From NCBI RefSeq assembly GCF_002128425.1, contig NZ_NESS01000009.1, forward strand, positions 62,001-126,000: DNA of 64,000 bases, given 5' to 3'. A program made the translations under genes and the position numbers. Below the pieces are notes generated by a model that saw nothing but the letters and a program-made list of their open reading frames with translations, was not told the origin of the DNA and searched no databases. Positions 16,745 to 25,017 of the stretch are shown one piece after another. Numbering within the stretch: position 1 is the first letter of the stretch; the number at the start of each line of letters is the position of its first letter. The DNA is from Gottfriedia acidiceleris (GTDB lineage: Bacteria > Bacillota > Bacilli > Bacillales > Bacillaceae_G).

Positions 16745-17218
16745 ATGCGTGTTAAACTAGGTTCAACTTTTTTCTTGAGAGTCGTTGCTGTTCTTATTGG
16801 AATTGCGGTACTTGCTGTGTGTATATATTGGTTACCTCAAGCAGCTATAAAAGATGCGAAAGTGCGTCCAGGAGATTACTCGATATATCCATTGTTAGTA
16901 TGTGCGTATGGAATATGCATTACGTTTTCTGTTGCTTTGTATCAAGCATTTAAACTATTGAGCTATATCGATAAAAATAACGCTTTTTACGAGTTATCCC
17001 TTAAATCCTTGAAGGTTATAAAAAAATGTGCTTTTACAATCATTCTCTTCATTTTGTTAGGAATAGTTTACTTAAGGGTGCATTCTTATTTCACAGGTGA
17101 TGACTCAGCCGGTCCGAGAGCACTAGGTCTAATAGGGATTTTAGCAACAGCTATCATCGCTGCCATTGTGGATGTACTTCAAAAGCCTTTAATAAATATC
17201 CTAGGAAAAAATAAATAA
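16745..17218 (+). CDS. DUF2975 family membrane protein (YoaS-like)
   Basis: Small integral membrane protein with four predicted helices (residues about 10-30, 47-68, 90-112 and 124-145). The arrangement, including the short loop YIDKNNAFYELSLKSLKVIKK between helices 2 and 3, is the DUF2975 pattern. The ribosome binding site is GTGAGGTG. In many Firmicutes a DUF2975 gene is followed by a tiny XRE-type HTH gene. Here the next start has a good ribosome binding site but is TTG-AAA-ATA-TAA, an immediate stop, so the regulator seems lost. The function of DUF2975 proteins is unknown. Confidence 0.78.
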   Translation: MRVKLGSTFFLRVVAVLIGIAVLAVCIYWLPQAAIKDAKVRPGDYSIYPLLVCAYGICITFSVALYQAFKLLSYIDKNNAFYELSLKSLKVIKKCAFTIILFILLGIVYLRVHSYFTGDDSAGPRALGLIGILATAIIAAIVDVLQKPLINILGKNK

Positions 17219-17661
17219 AAATGTGAGGTGTTTATTTTGAAAATATAATAACTTTTTTCACTATTTAGTTAAATGTGCCTTTTGTTGAATAATGGCACAT
17301 TCTAAATTGTGTATAAGAATAAGCTTTTTACGATTTGATTTCGAAAAATAATTTTATATTATTAATAATCATACTGCCAAAATACACATTAGTTAAATGC
17401 AAGAAAAAGTCATTCAATATTTAAGTAAAACTTAAAATTTCAGAGGTAATATTAGTTTGTTCTAAGTGCCTCTACTGTGAAATAGTTGGATTTTTGGCAA
17501 GCTTCCATCAATCCTTTAAAGCGATGGTGAAAATTATTAACGTGCTGTATGTGGAGGATTGCTTTCTTAACTCGTTTATTTTGATTTAGATTAATAAATC
17601 CCCTTTGGAGTTAGTAAGCAAGAAAAAAGCTTGCCCAAACTGGACAAGCTTTAAATTTCAA
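17219..17661. other. Intergenic region with aborted start and hairpins
   Basis: No gene. GTGAGGTG at 17223-17230 precedes a TTG start that meets a stop after three codons. AATGTGCC (17272-17279) and GGCACATT (17294-17301) form a hairpin without a strong T-run that may end the DUF2975 transcript. The nagP terminator lies at the right end. Confidence 0.5.
17622..17652 (-). terminator. nagP: nagP terminator
   Basis: On the minus strand AAAGCTTGTCC pairs with GGCAAGCTTT (one internal mismatch) across a short loop, followed by TTTTTC. It lies 10 bases after the nagP stop. Confidence 0.82.
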
Positions 17662-19026
17662 TTATTTAACTTGTTTTTTCAAGTCTTCAGCAACAAACTC
17701 TACGTTAGTCCCTACAACTACTTGTACGTTTTTATCGTCTAATTTAATAACTCCACGAGCACCTGCTTTTTTAAGAAGTGCTTCATTAACTTTAGAAGCA
17801 TCTTTTACTTGTAAGCGTAAACGAGTTGTACAGTTATCAATATTAGTTAAGTTTTCTTTTCCACCTAAAGCTTGTAGGTATAAAGAATCACCAATTTCAG
17901 TCGTAACTTCATCAGTTTCAATTTCTTCGTCTTCACGACCTGGTGTTTTAATGTTAAATTTCTTAATTGCAAAGTAGAATACTACAAAGTAAATTACACC
18001 AAAGATTAAACCAATTAGAATTAACAGAATAGGCTTAGTTGCAATATTGTAGTTTAGAATATAGTCCATGAAACCAGCTGAGAATGTAAAGCCATCTTTA
18101 ATTCCTAAAGCATTTACGATACCCATTGATAAACCAGTTAAGATTGCATGGAACGTATATAGTACTGGAGCAATGAACATGAAAGCAAATTCGATTGGTT
18201 CAGTAATACCTGTTAAGAAAGATGTTAAAGCAAGACCAATAAACATACCTGAAACAGTTTTACGTCTTTCTGGTTTCGCAGCAGCGATCATAGCAAATGC
18301 AGCAGCAGGAAGACCAAACATCATAATTGGGAAGAAACCAGTCATGAATGCACCAGCAGATTTGTCACCAGCGAAGAATCTGTTTAAGTCACCGTGAACT
18401 AATTTACCAGCAGCATCAGTAAAGTCACCTAAGTTGAACCAGAAAATTGTATTTAATACGTGATGTAATCCTAATGGGATTAAAATACGGTTTAAGAAAC
18501 CGAATACTGCAGCTCCAATTGGACCAATATCAATAATCCAGTTACCAACAGAGTTAATTGCATCTTGAATTGTTGGCCATACATAACCAAATATTCCTGC
18601 TAATACAAGCATAGTAGCTGAAGTTATAATTGGAACGAATCGTCGACCACTAAAGAATCCTAACCATTCAGGTAACTTAATACCACTGAAACGGTTGTAA
18701 AGTAGACCAGCAACAACCCCTGTAATAATACCACCAAGAGCAGCCATATTTATATCTTTATTTATAGTAGTTGTTCCTGCGGTTAATACGAAGTAACCGA
18801 TTGCACCTGCAAGACCAGCGGCTCCATTTCCATCCTTTGAAATACCGATTGCTACACCGATTGCAAAGATTAATGGAAGATTAGAGAAAATTGCATTACC
18901 AGCAGCCGCCATAAACGGAATGTCTAGTAGATCTGGTTGTCCAAAGCGCAGTAAAAGTCCTGCAGCTGGAAGAACAGCGATTGGAAGCATTAATGCTTTA
19001 CCAATTCGTTGTAAGAAACTAAGCAT
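17662..19026 (-). CDS. nagP: PTS N-acetylglucosamine transporter, EIICB
   Basis: Imports and phosphorylates N-acetylglucosamine. The EIIC membrane domain starts MLSFLQRIGKALMLPIAVLP and carries GLHHVLNTIFWF near 190 and the substrate-loop motif [15 protein letters not shown] near 275. The linker NIKTPGRED leads to the EIIB domain with the phosphorylated Cys399 in NIDNCTTRLRL. There is no EIIA domain, so phosphate must come from another EIIA, plausibly that of PtsG. The start ATG follows CGGAGGG. Upstream are a near-consensus cre site and a NagR-type operator. The genes for GlcNAc-6-P breakdown lie at 50.7-53.4 kb. Confidence 0.93.
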   Translation of the reverse strand: MLSFLQRIGKALMLPIAVLPAAGLLLRFGQPDLLDIPFMAAAGNAIFSNLPLIFAIGVAIGISKDGNGAAGLAGAIGYFVLTAGTTTINKDINMAALGGIITGVVAGLLYNRFSGIKLPEWLGFFSGRRFVPIITSATMLVLAGIFGYVWPTIQDAINSVGNWIIDIGPIGAAVFGFLNRILIPLGLHHVLNTIFWFNLGDFTDAAGKLVHGDLNRFFAGDKSAGAFMTGFFPIMMFGLPAAAFAMIAAAKPERRKTVSGMFIGLALTSFLTGITEPIEFAFMFIAPVLYTFHAILTGLSMGIVNALGIKDGFTFSAGFMDYILNYNIATKPILLILIGLIFGVIYFVVFYFAIKKFNIKTPGREDEEIETDEVTTEIGDSLYLQALGGKENLTNIDNCTTRLRLQVKDASKVNEALLKKAGARGVIKLDDKNVQVVVGTNVEFVAEDLKKQVK

Positions 19027-19054
19027 ATTATTTTCCCTCCGAAAATTATTATAA

Positions 19055-19068
19055 TGATTACGCTTTCA
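19055..19068. promoter_or_regulatory. cre site (CcpA) upstream of nagP
   Basis: On the minus strand TGAAAGCGTAATCA matches the cre consensus TGWAANCGNTNWCA at 13 of 14 positions. It lies 29-42 bases before the nagP start, where CcpA bound to it would repress during glucose excess. Confidence 0.65.
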
Positions 19069-19088
19069 ATATTAACCTAAAAGCTTCA

Positions 19089-19104
19089 ACTTGTCTATAC
19101 AACT
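19089..19104. promoter_or_regulatory. NagR (dre-type) operator upstream of nagP
   Basis: On the minus strand AGTTGTATAGACAAGT fits the YvoA/NagR operator (idealised AGTGGTCTAGACCACT). Its core GTATAGACAA is identical to the site before nagA at 50624-50639, which supports a shared regulator. Confidence 0.75.
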
Positions 19105-19153
19105 AGATAAGATAAAAATTGCTATTTTCTTCCAAAAAAATTAAAAATAAAAA

Positions 19154-19174
19154 GGGAAGAATCAAATCTTCCCC
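19154..19174 (-). terminator. Terminator of the SASP gene
   Basis: GGGAAGA (19154-19160) and TCTTCCC (19167-19173) form a 7-bp stem; on the minus strand it is followed by TTTTTATTTTT. It lies about 40 bases after the SASP stop codon. Confidence 0.8.
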
Positions 19175-19211
19175 TATATTAAGCCATTTTATATAGTTTG
19201 TATTACTTCAA

Positions 19212-19400
19212 TCAAAGACCTCTTAAATGACTTTCAGCTTGAGCAATTAAACGTTTAGTGATTTCGCCACCAACTGATCCATTTGAACGTGCAGTTGTAT
19301 CGGATCCTAAAGTTACTCCGAATTCATTAGCGATTTCATATTTAAATTGATCAAGTGCTTGTTCTACACCTGGAACTAATAATTTATTCGTTCTAGTCAT
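19212..19400 (-). CDS. Alpha/beta-type small acid-soluble spore protein
   Basis: Coats and protects DNA in the dormant spore and is degraded by GPR protease at germination. The 62-residue sequence has both family signatures: [14 protein letters not shown] (containing the GPR cleavage region) and [16 protein letters not shown]. The ribosome binding site is GAAAGGGAGATAAT. A CATGATA at 19462-19468 on the minus strand fits a sigma-G -10 element, but the matching -35 is weak. A terminator follows. It shows that the organism forms endospores. Confidence 0.96.
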   Translation of the reverse strand: MTRTNKLLVPGVEQALDQFKYEIANEFGVTLGSDTTARSNGSVGGEITKRLIAQAESHLRGL

Positions 19401-19493
19401 GATTATTATCTCCCTTTCTGTAAGTAATAGCTTACAATTCTATTTTTTACATTTAGGGTTTTATCATGCTTGGTAAATACAGTCATATTAGGG

Positions 19494-19937
19494 TTATGTT
19501 AACTTTTTAACTAACGCTGAGCCTTCAACGACAAGTACATTTTCTTGATTATATACATTTGTTTGAAGCGTTAATAATTTTTTATCCTCTCTTTTACGTA
19601 CAACACTGACGATCACTTTAATTGTGTCATTAATTTTTACTGGTGCTTTGAAAAATACTTCTTGAGATAAGTAGATGGTGTTTTTGCCGGGTAGTTTAGT
19701 ACCTAGTACTGAGGAAATAAAGCTGCAAATCAACATGCCATGTGCAATTCTTTCTTTAAAGATGCTTTCTTTAGCAAAATCATCTAATAAGTGAATTGGA
19801 TTTACATCTGTTGAAATTGCAGCAAATTGTTCAATTAACTCTGCAGTAATTTTAACTTCAAGAGTAGCTTCGTCACCAACTGAAATGGAGTCAAAATGAA
19901 CTTCCTGTACATTTCTTGCACTTTCGAAAACATTCAT
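19494..19937 (-). CDS. phaJ: MaoC-like (R)-specific enoyl-CoA hydratase
   Basis: Hydrates trans-2-enoyl-CoA to (R)-3-hydroxyacyl-CoA, supplying PHA synthase with monomers from beta-oxidation. The hot-dog fold hydratase motif is seen as AAISTDVNPIHLLDDFAKES near residue 40, with the catalytic Asp/His pair in D-V-N-P-I-H, followed by ERIAHGMLICSFISSVLG. The 147-residue length fits PhaJ. It is the distal gene of the minus-strand set phaQ-phaP-phaJ, directly beside phaRBC, as in other PHA-producing bacilli, and this context supports the call. Confidence 0.88.
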   Translation of the reverse strand: MNVFESARNVQEVHFDSISVGDEATLEVKITAELIEQFAAISTDVNPIHLLDDFAKESIFKERIAHGMLICSFISSVLGTKLPGKNTIYLSQEVFFKAPVKINDTIKVIVSVVRKREDKKLLTLQTNVYNQENVLVVEGSALVKKLT

Positions 19938-19998
19938 TTTGTTTCATCCTCTCCTTGATGAAATGCCTAGCTAATCAAGAAAATTGTTTAAATATTGA

Positions 19999-20508
19999 TT
20001 ATAGTTTTGTGAATGAGAATTCTTGTAAGTTTTTAAACCAATCTTCTTGAGTTTTTTTGAACTGTTGATACATGTCCGTCCAAGCAGTGTAAGGTGTGTT
20101 ATTTAAAGGTTGTTTAAAAAATTGTTGGAAAAATTGTTGTTGTTGATTTGAAAATGTACTCATAGCTTGAAAAAATGGTTGATATGGGTTTTGATTCATA
20201 TTTGTCCATAAAGATTGAAATGGAGAAAACTGATCAAATAATTTTTTCCAAGTTTTTTCATAAGTCTCTTGATTAATAGTTGGCTTAATTTCATTTAATA
20301 ACTTAATCATTTCTTGGAACTGTTCGTAAGACTCTTGTTGTTGTACTTGCACTTGCTCGTTTAAAGTTTTCCACTGTTTTGCTTGTTCTTGAAATAAAGA
20401 CTCTGTCCATTGTTGAATTTGAATTTGATTGTCTAACAAATATTGAAGCATTTTTTGAAAATTCTCAGCTGCAAGTTCAGTTTGTAATTCGATTGTTTTT
20501 TCAGTCAT
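19999..20508 (-). CDS. phaP: PHA granule-associated protein (phasin) PhaP
   Basis: Coats polyhydroxyalkanoate granules and sets their number and size. The protein is about 169 residues, helical and very rich in Gln and aromatic residues (QQQQFFQQFFKQP near 125), as is typical for Bacillus PhaP. The frame extends upstream, but GGAGGAAACACTA directly before ATG 20508 fixes the start (MTEKTIELQT). It lies between phaJ and phaQ on the minus strand and is probably cotranscribed with them or from its own promoter. Confidence 0.9.
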   Translation of the reverse strand: MTEKTIELQTELAAENFQKMLQYLLDNQIQIQQWTESLFQEQAKQWKTLNEQVQVQQQESYEQFQEMIKLLNEIKPTINQETYEKTWKKLFDQFSPFQSLWTNMNQNPYQPFFQAMSTFSNQQQQFFQQFFKQPLNNTPYTAWTDMYQQFKKTQEDWFKNLQEFSFTKL

Positions 20509-20555
20509 TAGTGTTTCCTCCAAAAAAATTTATTATTGAATGCATTGCTGCAATT

Positions 20556-20972
20556 TCAATCACCTTTAAAACTTTCGTCAGAGTTGCTAAATGGAAAGAA
20601 TGAATTCGTGTAAATCGAAAAAAAGGTTTGGAGCATCTGATTATATTGTGTAAATGAATTATGACAAGTTTTTAAATATTCTTCTCCGGCATCTGTAATT
20701 GAATAAATTCGCTTTGCTGGACCTTCAATTCCATATTCCCAACTAGATTTAATATAGCTTTCTTTTTCAAGTTGTCTTAGAATTCGATAAACATTACTTG
20801 AATCAAGAGTAGTAAAGCCTAAATCAAATAATACTTGCATTAATTTATAGCCATGCATATTCCATTGCTTAAGGCTAAGAAGTAGAAAGGGAACTAAGAA
20901 GTTTTTAGGCAATGTGATCGATTCAGAAGTTTCATGTTTATTTTTTTTACTTGTTTCCTTTTCATTTGTCAT
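20556..20972 (-). CDS. phaQ: PHA regulator PhaQ (PadR-like)
   Basis: Winged-helix regulator of the PadR type, about 138 residues. FLLLSLKQWNMHGYKLMQVL forms the first helices, SSNVYRILRQLEKESYI is the recognition region, and the wing RIYSITDAGEEYL follows. In Bacillus megaterium PhaQ represses its own operon and responds to PHB. The frame is open further upstream, but AGGGGGG followed by ATG 20972 (MTNEKETS) is the likely start. A perfect GTGTAA-T-TTACAC palindrome at 21022-21034 lies just upstream and may be its operator. Confidence 0.85.
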   Translation of the reverse strand: MTNEKETSKKNKHETSESITLPKNFLVPFLLLSLKQWNMHGYKLMQVLFDLGFTTLDSSNVYRILRQLEKESYIKSSWEYGIEGPAKRIYSITDAGEEYLKTCHNSFTQYNQMLQTFFSIYTNSFFPFSNSDESFKGD

Positions 20973-21021
20973 AAAGTTATGTTCCCCCCTATATCGTAGT
21001 AATGGAATCATCATCCCTTAG

Positions 21022-21034
21022 GTGTAATTTACAC
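21022..21034. promoter_or_regulatory. Palindrome between phaQ and phaR, candidate PhaQ operator
   Basis: GTGTAATTTACAC is a perfect inverted repeat in the divergent region between phaQPJ and phaRBC. Its place and symmetry suit autoregulation by a dimeric PadR-type protein such as PhaQ. This is inference from position. Confidence 0.45.
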
Positions 21035-21180
21035 TTAGTTAAATTTATTGTCAATGTATTTTAAATATAATGAATATTAAAAAACAAATTTCGACAGTAG
21101 ATGTAGAAATATCGCGAAAATATTGGATTGTTTTGTCATTGGCTTGTTTTCTATACTTAAAAGTAGTGAGGGGGATTAAG

Positions 21181-21663
21181 ATGTCAGAGCAAAATTATTC
21201 AGATCCATTGAAAATGTGGAAGCAAATGTATGATGTAAATGAAAAATACTTTGGAAAAATGATGAACGAATATGTTCAGAAAGAAGAATTTTCCGAGTGG
21301 ATGGGTTCTGTAATAGATTTTAATCTATTCTGTAAAAAGATATTGAATGACCAATCAAAAACCTTCTTAGAGGCTTCAAATATTGCTTCCAAAGAAGATA
21401 TCGCAAATGTAGCTAGCTTAGTGATTAATTTAGAATCCAAAGTAGATACATTAGAGGATCAATTATATTTAGATTCCCAACCTGAGTTAGATGTAGCAAC
21501 TTTGAAAAAAGAGTTAGACATTGTGACGGTAAAACGAGATCTTACAAAATTGAAAGCTGAAACCAAATCAATTCATCAACAAGTTAGTGAATTAAAGTCT
21601 TCAATGGCTAACATAGAGCAACTTTTACAACAATTAACTACTAAACAACCAACAAAACAATAA
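21181..21663 (+). CDS. phaR: Class IV PHA synthase subunit PhaR
   Basis: Non-catalytic partner of PhaC; the PhaRC complex is the active class IV PHA synthase of bacilli. The 160-residue protein starts MSEQNYSDPLKMWKQMYDVN, as in other PhaR proteins, has a helical middle, and ends in a coiled-coil region (residues 95-150) with a Gln/Thr-rich tail. An open frame reaches back to 21070, but GAGGGGGATTAAG before ATG 21181 marks the start. phaB follows after 24 bases. Confidence 0.9.
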   Translation: MSEQNYSDPLKMWKQMYDVNEKYFGKMMNEYVQKEEFSEWMGSVIDFNLFCKKILNDQSKTFLEASNIASKEDIANVASLVINLESKVDTLEDQLYLDSQPELDVATLKKELDIVTVKRDLTKLKAETKSIHQQVSELKSSMANIEQLLQQLTTKQPTKQ

Positions 21664-21687
21664 TTAGTTAAAAAAGGAGAAATGATA

Positions 21688-22428
21688 ATGGATTTAGTAA
21701 ATCGTGTAGCGATCGTAACAGGTGGAGCAAAAGGAATAGGAAAAGGTATAGCATTCGCTTTAGCAGAAAAAGGCGCAAAAGTTGTAATTAATTATAATAA
21801 TAGTGAAGCACATGCAAAAGCAGTTGTAGATGAACTTTTTGAAAATGGTTATGAGGCGTTAGCGGTGCAAGCTAATGTTGCTGAATTAGATCAAGCGAAA
21901 GCATTAATAGATCGTACAGTTGAGCATTTTGGCCGACTAGACATTATTGTTAATAATGCTGGTATTACTAGAGACCGCAGTTTCAAAAAACTAAGTGCAG
22001 AAGATTGGCATGAAGTTATTGATGTAAATTTAAGCAGTGTATATAACACATGCAATTCTGCTTTACCATACCTATTAGAATCTGATAATGCACGTATCAT
22101 TAATATTTCATCAGTTATTGGTCAGGCAGGCGGTTTCGGCCAAACAAACTATTCTGCTGCAAAAGCTGGAATGATTGGATTTACTAAATCATTAGCACTT
22201 GAATTAGCAAAAACAAACGTTACAGTAAATTCTGTATGTCCAGGATTTATTGAGACTGACATGGTTAATGAAATTCCTGAAAATGTAAAAGAGCAAATTA
22301 AATCTAGAATACCAAAAAGAAGATTTGGTACAGTTGATGAAATTGCTAAAGCTGTTATTTACTTATGTGAAGGTGGAGAGTACATTACTGGCCAACAGAT
22401 AAATGTAAATGGCGGACTTTACGTTTAA
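21688..22428 (+). CDS. phaB: Acetoacetyl-CoA reductase
   Basis: NADPH-dependent reduction of acetoacetyl-CoA to (R)-3-hydroxybutyryl-CoA, the PHB monomer. Classical SDR: TGGAKGIGKG near residue 10, NNAGITRD near 88, catalytic Ser near 139 (NISSVIG), YSAAK near 152 and CPGFIETDM near 182. It is a close relative of FabG, and the PHA operon context decides the name. AAAGGAG lies too near the first ATG (21682), so ATG 21688 (MDLVNR) is preferred. Confidence 0.93.
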   Translation: MDLVNRVAIVTGGAKGIGKGIAFALAEKGAKVVINYNNSEAHAKAVVDELFENGYEALAVQANVAELDQAKALIDRTVEHFGRLDIIVNNAGITRDRSFKKLSAEDWHEVIDVNLSSVYNTCNSALPYLLESDNARIINISSVIGQAGGFGQTNYSAAKAGMIGFTKSLALELAKTNVTVNSVCPGFIETDMVNEIPENVKEQIKSRIPKRRFGTVDEIAKAVIYLCEGGEYITGQQINVNGGLYV

Positions 22429-22476
22429 GATTTATTTATAGATGACCTTTTTTAAGAACAAAAGGGGGGGAAAAGT

Positions 22477-23556
22477 GTGTTTAATTCACAAATGTTAGAA
22501 GAAGCTACGGAGTCGCTTCCGAGCGGATTAAAAGAATCATACAAAAGATTGAAGAAAACTGCAGATATTCTAATAAAGGAGGGAGAGCCTTTAGTAGGCC
22601 AATCTCCTAAAGAAGTGATTTGGACTAAAAATAAAAGTAAATTGTATCATTATATTCCAACTACAAAAAAGGTAAAAAAGACTCCGATCCTTCTGATCTA
22701 TGCTCTGATTAATAAACCTTATATTCTTGATTTAACAAAGGGGAACTCTTTTGTTGAGTATCTTGTTAATGAAGGATTTGATGTTTACTTATTAGATTGG
22801 GGAACTTTTGGTCATGAAGATCGTCATTTAAAATTTGACGATATTATTCACGATTATATTGCAAAAGCTGTAAATAAGGTTCTTCGTTTTTCAGGTGCAA
22901 AAGAATTATCAATGTTAGGGTATTGTATGGGTGGTACTTTAACAAGTATTTATGCATCACTTTATGAAAATGCACCAATTAAAAACTTAATTTTTGTAAC
23001 TAGTCCATTCGATTTTTCAGATACAGGATTATATGGAGCATTTTTAAATGAAAAATACTTTGCACTTGATAAAGCTGTTGATACATTAGGAAATATTCCT
23101 CCTGAAATGATCGATTTTGGTAACAAAATGTTAAAACCAATTACGAATTTTGTAGGACCTTATGTTACATTATTAGATCGTTCTGATAATACAAAATTCA
23201 TTAAAGCGTGGCAGTTAATGCAAAAATGGGTTACAGATGGTATTCCATTCCCAGGTGAATCTTATCGCCAATGGATTAGAGAGTTTTACCAACAAAATAA
23301 ATTATTAAGCGGCGACTTAGAAATTAGAGGAAGAAAAGTAGATGTATCTAACATTAAAGCTAATGTTTTAAATATTTCTGCTACGAAAGACCATATTGCG
23401 ATGCCTTGCCAAGTTGAAGCATTAAATGAGCATATTTCAAGCGTAGATAAGCAGTATGTATCGATCCCATCAGGTCATGTATCAATCATGTTTGGACCTG
23501 TCTCATTAAAAACGACATATCCGACAATTGGTAAATGGTTAGCTGAAAGATCATAA
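22477..23556 (+). CDS. phaC: Class IV polyhydroxyalkanoate synthase, catalytic subunit
   Basis: Polymerises hydroxyacyl-CoA to PHA. Alpha/beta-hydrolase fold with the lipase-like box GYCMGG, nucleophile Cys150, Asp305 in SATKDHIAMP and His334 in IPSGHVSIM. At 359 residues it matches class IV (PhaRC) enzymes, shorter than class I. The start is GTG after GGGGGGGAAAA. It is the last gene of phaRBC and is followed by a strong terminator. No phaA (beta-ketothiolase) is in the window. Confidence 0.96.
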   Translation: MFNSQMLEEATESLPSGLKESYKRLKKTADILIKEGEPLVGQSPKEVIWTKNKSKLYHYIPTTKKVKKTPILLIYALINKPYILDLTKGNSFVEYLVNEGFDVYLLDWGTFGHEDRHLKFDDIIHDYIAKAVNKVLRFSGAKELSMLGYCMGGTLTSIYASLYENAPIKNLIFVTSPFDFSDTGLYGAFLNEKYFALDKAVDTLGNIPPEMIDFGNKMLKPITNFVGPYVTLLDRSDNTKFIKAWQLMQKWVTDGIPFPGESYRQWIREFYQQNKLLSGDLEIRGRKVDVSNIKANVLNISATKDHIAMPCQVEALNEHISSVDKQYVSIPSGHVSIMFGPVSLKTTYPTIGKWLAERS

Positions 23557-23612
23557 TTTCAGTAAATTTCTAGGAATCCTTCGTACTAAAAATTATATAT
23601 ATTACGTTAAAA

Positions 23613-23645
23613 AAATCTCACTTTTAAAAAAGTGGGATTTTTTTC
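23613..23645 (+). terminator. phaRBC operon terminator
   Basis: AAATCTCACTTTT (23613-23625) pairs with AAAAAGTGGGATTT (with one G-U), followed by a run of T. It ends the phaR-phaB-phaC transcript. Confidence 0.85.
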
Positions 23646-23698
23646 ATTCAACTGACAAAAACTACATTAAATATGATTTGCCTGAAAGGAGTATAGAT

Positions 23699-24919
23699 GT
23701 GAAAAGTATTAGCGGAGTCTTGTATTGGCCTACGACTTACACTAATTCACATACCGAGCTAGAAAATATAATACCACTTGATGAAGACGTAGATTGTGAT
23801 TTTGTAATAGTAGGTAGTGGTGAATCAGGAAGTTTATGTGCATATTTTTTAATTCAAACGGGTGCTAAGGTAATTTTACTAGATAAAAGAAAAAAAATTG
23901 TACAGGGGAGTACTAGTGCAAATACTGGGCTCTTACAGTATACAAATGACAAATCTTTAAATTCGTTTATTAATTCATATGGAAAAGAAAAAGCTGTTCG
24001 TCATTATCAATTATGTGTAGAGGCAATTAAAGGCATTGAAGAAATGTCAAAAACAATTGAAATTAATCCAGATTTTATAAAAAGAAAAAGTTTATACTTT
24101 GCTAGTAATTTAGATGGAAAAGAAATGATTGATTTAGAGTATAGAGTTTTAACAGAAAATGGCTTTAATGTTGAGCAATTTACTAAATCGCAAATTGAAG
24201 AAAAGTTTAATTTTACGAAAGAAGGTGCGCTTTACACAGGGGATGACGCAGAAGTAAATCCATATAAATGTGCTCATGGTTTACTGTTATATGCTATAAA
24301 GCGAGGATTGCAGGTATACTCTGATACCGAAGTATCTCGGATAAATGGTACAGATGAAGGGGTGCAAATATTTACTAAAAATAAACATACGATTCGAGCA
24401 AAAAAAGTTATTTTTGCTGGGGGCTATGAATCATTAGAAGTAAAAAGTGAGAAAAATGCTGTTTTAACTTCGACTTTTGCGATTGCAACACAACCTCTAG
24501 TTGAAAAAAATAATGCATGGTATGACAATTGTTTAATTTGGGAGACAGCAAGGCCATATTTATATCTTCGTACAACTGTTGATGGAAGAATAATTGTCGG
24601 AGGACTTGATGAACCTACATTAATACCAGAAAAACGTGAATCTATGTTATTTCATAAAAAAGAACAGCTTATAAAAAATTTAATAGAGTTATTTCCTAAT
24701 TATAAAGATGCTAAAGCAGAATATTATTGGACTGGTGCATTTGGAGGAACACATACTGGCTTACCGATGATTAGACAATATAATGAATATCCTAATTGCC
24801 TTTTTTTAATGGCCTATGGTGGGAATGGAACGGTTTATAGTTATATCTTAGCTAAAATATTAAAAGATTTAGTTACCGTCGGATCTCATCCAGACGCATA
24901 TCTTTATATGGATAATTAA
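23699..24919 (+). CDS. FAD-dependent oxidoreductase, D-amino-acid/glycine oxidase (DAO) family
   Basis: Flavoprotein that probably oxidises an amine or amino acid. The FAD-binding motif VDCDFVIVGSGESGSLCAYFL lies near residue 30 (partly quoted), followed by LLDKR and the STSANTGLLQYT segment typical of DAO enzymes. The C-terminal part has YWTGAFGGTHTGLP and LMAYGGNGTVYS, the second FAD contact. Domain make-up resembles the PuuB/YurR kind. The frame extends to TTG 23678, but AAAGGAG eight bases before GTG 23699 favours the shorter form. The substrate is unknown; it stands alone. Confidence 0.82.
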   Translation: MKSISGVLYWPTTYTNSHTELENIIPLDEDVDCDFVIVGSGESGSLCAYFLIQTGAKVILLDKRKKIVQGSTSANTGLLQYTNDKSLNSFINSYGKEKAVRHYQLCVEAIKGIEEMSKTIEINPDFIKRKSLYFASNLDGKEMIDLEYRVLTENGFNVEQFTKSQIEEKFNFTKEGALYTGDDAEVNPYKCAHGLLLYAIKRGLQVYSDTEVSRINGTDEGVQIFTKNKHTIRAKKVIFAGGYESLEVKSEKNAVLTSTFAIATQPLVEKNNAWYDNCLIWETARPYLYLRTTVDGRIIVGGLDEPTLIPEKRESMLFHKKEQLIKNLIELFPNYKDAKAEYYWTGAFGGTHTGLPMIRQYNEYPNCLFLMAYGGNGTVYSYILAKILKDLVTVGSHPDAYLYMDN

Positions 24920-25017
24920 AATTTAATTAGAATGATGATTGATTACCAATTTTATGTATAAAAAGAGTAAAGTAGTAAGAAAATTTAATAGGTAATAAAA
25001 GTTTAGGAGTGTATTAC

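Noticed and set aside
21070-21180. N-terminal extension of PhaR starting at 21070
   Set aside because: No ribosome binding site; the extension covers promoter-like sequence, and the start at 21181 has a strong site and matches known PhaR N-termini.
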